Translations under genes and position numbers: made by a program
Notes under the pieces: generated by a model
The model's database searches: none
Told to the model about the DNA's origin: nothing
Seen by the model: only the letters and a program-made list of their open reading frames with translations
Assembly (NCBI GenBank): GCA_037447655.1
Contig: JBBHKE010001262.1
Span: 1-64,000 of the forward strand
Reading direction: 5' to 3'
DNA: 64,000 bases
From: Zygnema cylindricum
Lineage: Eukaryota > Streptophyta > Zygnematophyceae > Zygnematales > Zygnemataceae
Shown: positions 59,666 through 64,000 of the stretch, one piece after another
Layout: every line of letters begins with the position of its first letter
How positions within the stretch are numbered: position 1 is the first letter of the stretch

Positions 59666-60977
59666 CAAAGAACAATTAGGGTAAGATGAAAATCACAACA
59701 GACCTTAAAACAGTACGTACACACACCCAATAAAATGCATACGTAGATGCATTAACAATCCGTACACTGATGGAACAGCATGCGCGCTGAGACGCATGAA
59801 TAACATCTAGGGTTACATGAAAATCACAAGAAACCCTAAGACAAATGCATAAATAATGCATAATAAAGAAGTATATTAATAACATATATAAATTACAACA
59901 AATGAGTATATCACACATAAACAAAAATATAATCCGATAATAAATGTATCATTTAAATGCATGACCTAATCGAGAACCATAAATTACTACATCTTTGGGC
60001 CCTACTTTTCACGCTAAGCATTGATGATATCGCTAACAAAGCTCATAGCTATATATACACTTGTGAGCTGTCAACAAATCACTTACTCTCAAAATATCCA
60101 ACGTAAATTACGTAACTGTCATTATGTCCTATTTAACCATAATAAATTGCTACTAAGAATAAACTAAACGTAAGCGTACACCTGAGAGTCAAGCAATCAT
60201 AAGCGTACACTTGTCTACAAGTACGACACATAAACACATACAATTTAAAGTGTCCAAACCCTAAATGATCACGTAAATCAAACTTGTCATATTCAACACT
60301 ATTTTATTGATACAAAAAAGACAAAACATCGTTGCTCGAAATATTTACAAGTACACACAATCTTATGCTGAGTCATGGTGAATAAGTCAACAAGACTTCG
60401 CGAATCTCGTCTAAGCATCAAGGACGTCCAATAAGAAAATATCTTGTGATTGACGTGATTTCGCGTCCCCACTCCTTGAGAAATAACGGCGGCCTTTGTC
60501 CGTCGTCCTTAGCTTTTATTCGGCACCCTTGATGTCACCACGTGGTCCCAAAGTCCACTTGACGAAATGACGTCAAACCATCCAAATTTGTCCGTACCGC
60601 GATTACTTACTTTGCTATCAATTACGCCCACCAAATTTAAATTACACCTATCAAATAAAATTCTTTGTACCGTCGCGTCTTTTTTTATAAATGCTATTTG
60701 CGCATTGTATTTCGTACGTGCGACATACCATTTCAACCTCTTCGAATATTTTACGTCGGATTGCTTCGCGATCCGTCGTCCATTTCTCCAACGCTTTGTA
60801 TAAATTACGTGCGTTGGTTTGCGTCACTCAAATTATTATTTCGTACGTCAAACTTCAATTAATTTCACTTCTCCCCCAACCCGAAAATCCATTCATACCA
60901 CCAAATTACTTTCGCTAATTACGTACGCACGCAAACACGCGCATGCACGTACGAAACTGAATCCTCTAAAACAACAG
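59666..60977. other. unassigned region; right part shared inverted with 29640-29975
   Basis: AT-rich, with an imperfect direct repeat (TGAAAATCACAACAGACCTT near 59687 and TGAAAATCACAAGAAACCCT near 59818). About 60480-60975 matches 29640-29975 in opposite orientation, including GATTGCTTCGCGATCCG and CGTACG-rich ends. On the minus strand it ends near 60300 with AATAAAA, like a polyadenylation signal. No known protein recognised. Confidence 0.5.
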
Positions 60978-61076
60978 AATCATCCCTACCACTGTATTCC
61001 ATCAAGCAAGTCTTGCACAATGTTGACTATATTTTCGAACTCATGTGATAACTTCATGAGCAAGAGGTTAACCTTT
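60978..61076 (-). pseudogene. copia gag fragment cut by E9
   Basis: Minus strand resembles LLMKLSHEFENIVNIVQDLL of family-B gag (compare 26421-26678). Only about 100 bp remain before the E9 LTR. Confidence 0.75.
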
Positions 61077-62078
61077 TGCAATTCTGTGTCCTCTATTGGA
61101 CTACAGATTTCAAGAAGCCTCTAGATAGTTTTTAACTAACCCACTTTCAGCCACAACCACTACTGCCCTAGCGGACAATTTGATAATCTAACTGCAACTT
61201 TGGGTAATCTGGACTCCTCTAAGTATGTAGGATAAAGAATCACTGAAACAGCCAACCAAGCGATTAGTTATGGGGTGGCAAAAATACTAATTTATACAAA
61301 CTCTCAATAAGAGAGATTAATGTCTAAAAAAGTTTCTAAGTCCTAAACCCCTCTCACAACCCCTATCTACCATAATACAATCCAATCAAATCACTATATA
61401 GTACTGAAAGATACTACGGCCGATGTACTTTTTGTACGGCAGGTGTACAACAAGGCCATTAAGTGGACGCATGTCCACTTTAAACTCGTCCTTATGTTCA
61501 CCGGAAATCTCGAGAGCAAATGTTATCTCTCCACGTGTCACTAAGTCACGCCATGTCCGAAAACTGCCAAAGTGACCATTGCGGGATTTCGGCAGCGATA
61601 TGTGCCGTCGGATCAAAAACCGACATTTAAAATTAGTCGTCGAAACAAATGTACAATTTATTTATTTCGTGCGAGATCAAGTTCGCACTATATTACTTGG
61701 TTCTATGTTCTTTTATTCGTCATTCCGTTAATCGAATTTAGGATCATAACACAGTTTAAATAATTATCACACCCCATGTATTTTAACTAACTCTTTTGGC
61801 AGACCGGTTAGAGCTGACGGCTACGCCTCGCGCGGCCAGTCGGAGGTTCGAGTCTTGCCGCACTCAACCTTTTGTTGAGAGTGACTTATGTCACTCTTTA
61901 GTCTTGCTTGTTGAACTAAGACAGCCATGGCTCCACCACTCTTTCTCTCCTTCAGTGAGTGCAACAAGTATGGGGGCAAGAGAGACGGGGTGGAGGCAGA
62001 CTGTCTGCATTTTTCTTGTCATTTTCCGCAAATATATTTTGACCTAGAAAATACCCTATAAATCTAGTAGTTTCAATA
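61077..62078 (-). repeat. E9 3' LTR
   Basis: 1,002 bp, starts TGCAATTCTGTGTCCTC (the complement of the gag-start end of the LTR) and ends TTTCAATA before ACTCCACTTATTTTC-like polypurine complement. CACGTG at 61532-61537. Confidence 0.88.
61791..61873 (+). promoter_or_regulatory. tRNA-like Pol III module in E9 LTR (antisense to element), best preserved
   Basis: A-box TGGCAGACCGG (61797-61807) fits TRGYNNANNGG exactly and is followed by TTAGAGC as in real D-arms. B-box GGTTCGAGTCT (61845-61855) has 10 of 11 consensus bases. TTTT follows at 61870-61873, in the loop of CTCAAC-CTTTT-GTTGAG. Just after it lies the hairpin GAGTGAC-TTAT-GTCACTC. A full cloverleaf is not evident, so a tRNA-derived promoter rather than a working tRNA gene. 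Confidence 0.75.
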
Positions 62079-64000
62079 CTCCACTTATTTTCTAATCTAA
62101 CTTTGATTTCAATTTTTATCCACACTTTTCTCCGCAATGTTATAACTAGGGAGAAAGCACTGGTTTTGTCATCATATTAGCCACCATTTCCTCATCAGAT
62201 CTTTATACAAGATTCATTATCTTATTCTCAACTTTTTCTCTCACAAAACTAAATCTTATGTCCATATGCTTAGCCTTGAAATGATGTTTTAGATTAGCTG
62301 CAATTGCAATGGCAACTTGATTATCACAAATTAGTTCATGTACTCCCTCCTTTATATACCCTATTTCTTGCAACGAGGACTTGACCCACATCACCTCTTT
62401 CACAACAGAAAAAGAGGCCAAATACTCAGCCTCCATAGTAGACTAAACAACCACCTTTTGTTGTTTGCTGCTCCAACAGTAAGCACCTTCCCCCACATAG
62501 AACACATACCCAGAAGTGCATCTACTTATAGGTGCATTCCCATAACTGGCATTACTCCAAGTAGTGATATCATTGTGCTCCCCTCCCAAATGCAACCATA
62601 ACTCTTTGGTTTCTTCCAGATATTTCATTACTCTCTTTGCTGCCTCCCAATCTCTCTTCCTATGTTTGTTAAGACTCCTACAGAGGACTCCTATGGTTGT
62701 CACTATGTCCGGCCTTGTATTATTTATAAAGTAAATTAGACTTTCTACGACCTGTCTAAAAAGAATAGACTTCTTAAACTCTCTCTCCTCTGGAGTTGGT
62801 TGATCATCTAAGATCATCACTCCTCCTTTTACACTCCCATCACTTACTTTCTTCAAGTCCATGGGAGTGGTACAACTGTTTACCTTTTCTATCTAGAATT
62901 TCTCAAGCAAGTTACCAATTGTTTTATTCGGAGTAAATCTGACAATCCTTTTCCCCCTATCTTTCTCCATCTGGAATCCTAAAATATATCTTGCCCCGCC
63001 TAAATCTTTCAGGTCAAATCTGCCACTAAGATCTTTCTTTAACTTATTGATCTTTTCCAAAGAATTACTTAACAAAAGCAAATCATCCACATAGATTGCA
63101 ATAAAAATGACACCATTCTCATCTTCAAACATATAGATAGAATGGTCAGAGGTGATCCGGATATATCCCACACCATTGAGAAACTCATCTAGTTTCTTGT
63201 TCCACTGTTGGGGGGCCAACTTTAGTCCATATAAAGACTTTATAAGCCTGTACACTTTACTCTCTTCTCTATCTTCCACGAACCCTTGTGGTTGCCGCAT
63301 GAAAATTTCTTCCTCTAACTCATCATTAAGGAAGGCAGTCTTAATATCCATCTGGTGTATTTCCATGTCTTCAGCTGCTGGAAGACCGAGAAGAATCTTT
63401 ACTGATAGGAACGGAACAACTAGAGAAAAATTCTCCTCATAGTCAATTCCCTCCTTATGGATGAACCCCTTTGCTACCAATCGAGCCTTATATCTCTCAA
63501 TGGTAGTATTTGGGCTTAGTTTTAGTTTAAACACCCATTTTGAGGAAATCGGTTTTCTGTCCTAAAGACATTCCGCTAGTTCCTAAGTATTTGCTTCCAC
63601 GATAGAGGCCATCTCATCCTTTATGTCTCTAATCATTCTGTCTCTCCGGAGTGTTCACTGCCTTTGAGTATGACTAAGGATCATTTGGGTGAGATAGCTT
63701 AGTTACCTTGTGAGCAGTCTGTTTTTTTTCTATCTTTTTGCTGCTCCTTCTTCCTCCCTCAAACTTCGAAGTTGGGATGGAGGGAAGTCTTGGATTTCTC
63801 CTTACTGTCTTATCGGCTCCTCTATCCATAGAAGCCGGTTCTGGTTCCCCCTCTTCCGTCTCCTCTTAGTCCATAGGAATATGTGAGGTTTCCGGTAGAT
63901 CTCTTGTATCCTAGATCTCCCCTGAATCTACTATCATTGTTTCAGTCATGTCCCTTTCGAGAACAACCAATTTCTCCTCACTTTCGAACTCAAATCTGAT
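62079..64000 (-). pseudogene. E9 pol, 3' part, broken
   Basis: RNase H (62436-62203: DNQVAIAIAANLKHHFKAKH; 62862-62443: SLIYFINNTRPDIVTTIGV and WSNASYGNAPISRC), RT 63534-62893 (DMEIHQMDIKTAFLNDELEE; KSLYGLKLAPQQW; YVDDLLLLSNSLEKINKLKK) and linker to 64000. RT catalytic YVDD is intact over 213 open codons. Stops occur between the blocks and in the linker (63540-63900). Confidence 0.9.

Larger units (their letters stand above)
61077..64000 (-). mobile_element. copia-type element E9, 3' part, continues beyond window
   Basis: LTR 61077-62078, followed by RNase H, RT and linker in minus orientation. Integrase, gag and the other LTR lie beyond 64000. LTR and protein resemble E5/E6. Confidence 0.9.

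Noticed and set aside
61791-61873. A functional tRNA gene
   Set aside because: A and B boxes and T-run are present, but the acceptor and anticodon stems do not form a convincing cloverleaf and the sequence is part of an LTR.

Overview
This is a nuclear fragment of a land-plant (streptophyte) genome. It has one recognisable host gene, EIN2, at the left end. The remaining ~53 kb is a stack of nested, mostly decayed Ty1/copia LTR retrotransposons plus one decayed non-LTR-type reverse transcriptase. EIN2 and intron splicing identify a plant. The unusually long EIN2 and the unfamiliar copia families suggest a lineage outside the well-studied flowering plants, but I cannot name it from sequence alone.

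Layout. 19-6155 (+): the 3' part of EIN2, with a long exon, a 476-bp phase-0 intron and a terminal exon carrying the conserved nuclear-localisation basic stretch. 6156-7929: 3' flank without a gene. 7930-10493 (-): a reverse-transcriptase pseudogene. 10514-15796: a solo LTR (family B) split by a short internally deleted copia element (E1, -). 16107-29438: a family-B copia element (E2, -), split at 18206 by a complete element EC (+, 18207-24437, TSD GCTTC). Its 5' LTR, with adjoining flank, is tandemly duplicated. 29982-30635: a family-B pol fragment (E8). 30636-48839: element E5 (+), broken in its 5' LTR by E4 (+, 30767-37182) and in its integrase by F (-, 39904-46183), the least decayed element. 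48840-58598: 5'-truncated E6 (+), broken in RNase H by E7 (-, 51006-57295). 58658-59665: solo LTR of family F. 59666-60977: unassigned. 61077-64000: E9 (-), running off the window.

Shared design. Apart from F, the copia elements form one superfamily with LTRs of about 0.9-1.1 kb and very different LTR sequences. Each LTR nevertheless carries (i) a tRNA-like module antisense to the element, with Pol III A-box-like and B-box sequences and a T4-T5 run just downstream; (ii) a CACGTG G-box and, in most, a cluster of GTAC motifs upstream of a TATA box; (iii) a gag start codon (or its remnant) about 20 bp before the LTR end. The primer-binding site lies inside gag codons and matches the anticodon arm of initiator tRNA-Met, a half-tRNA primer as in Drosophila copia. 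The antisense Pol III-like unit fixed in all these LTRs is the most notable observation here.

All boundaries were read by eye from direct repeats, target-site duplications and protein similarity. No alignments or database searches were run.
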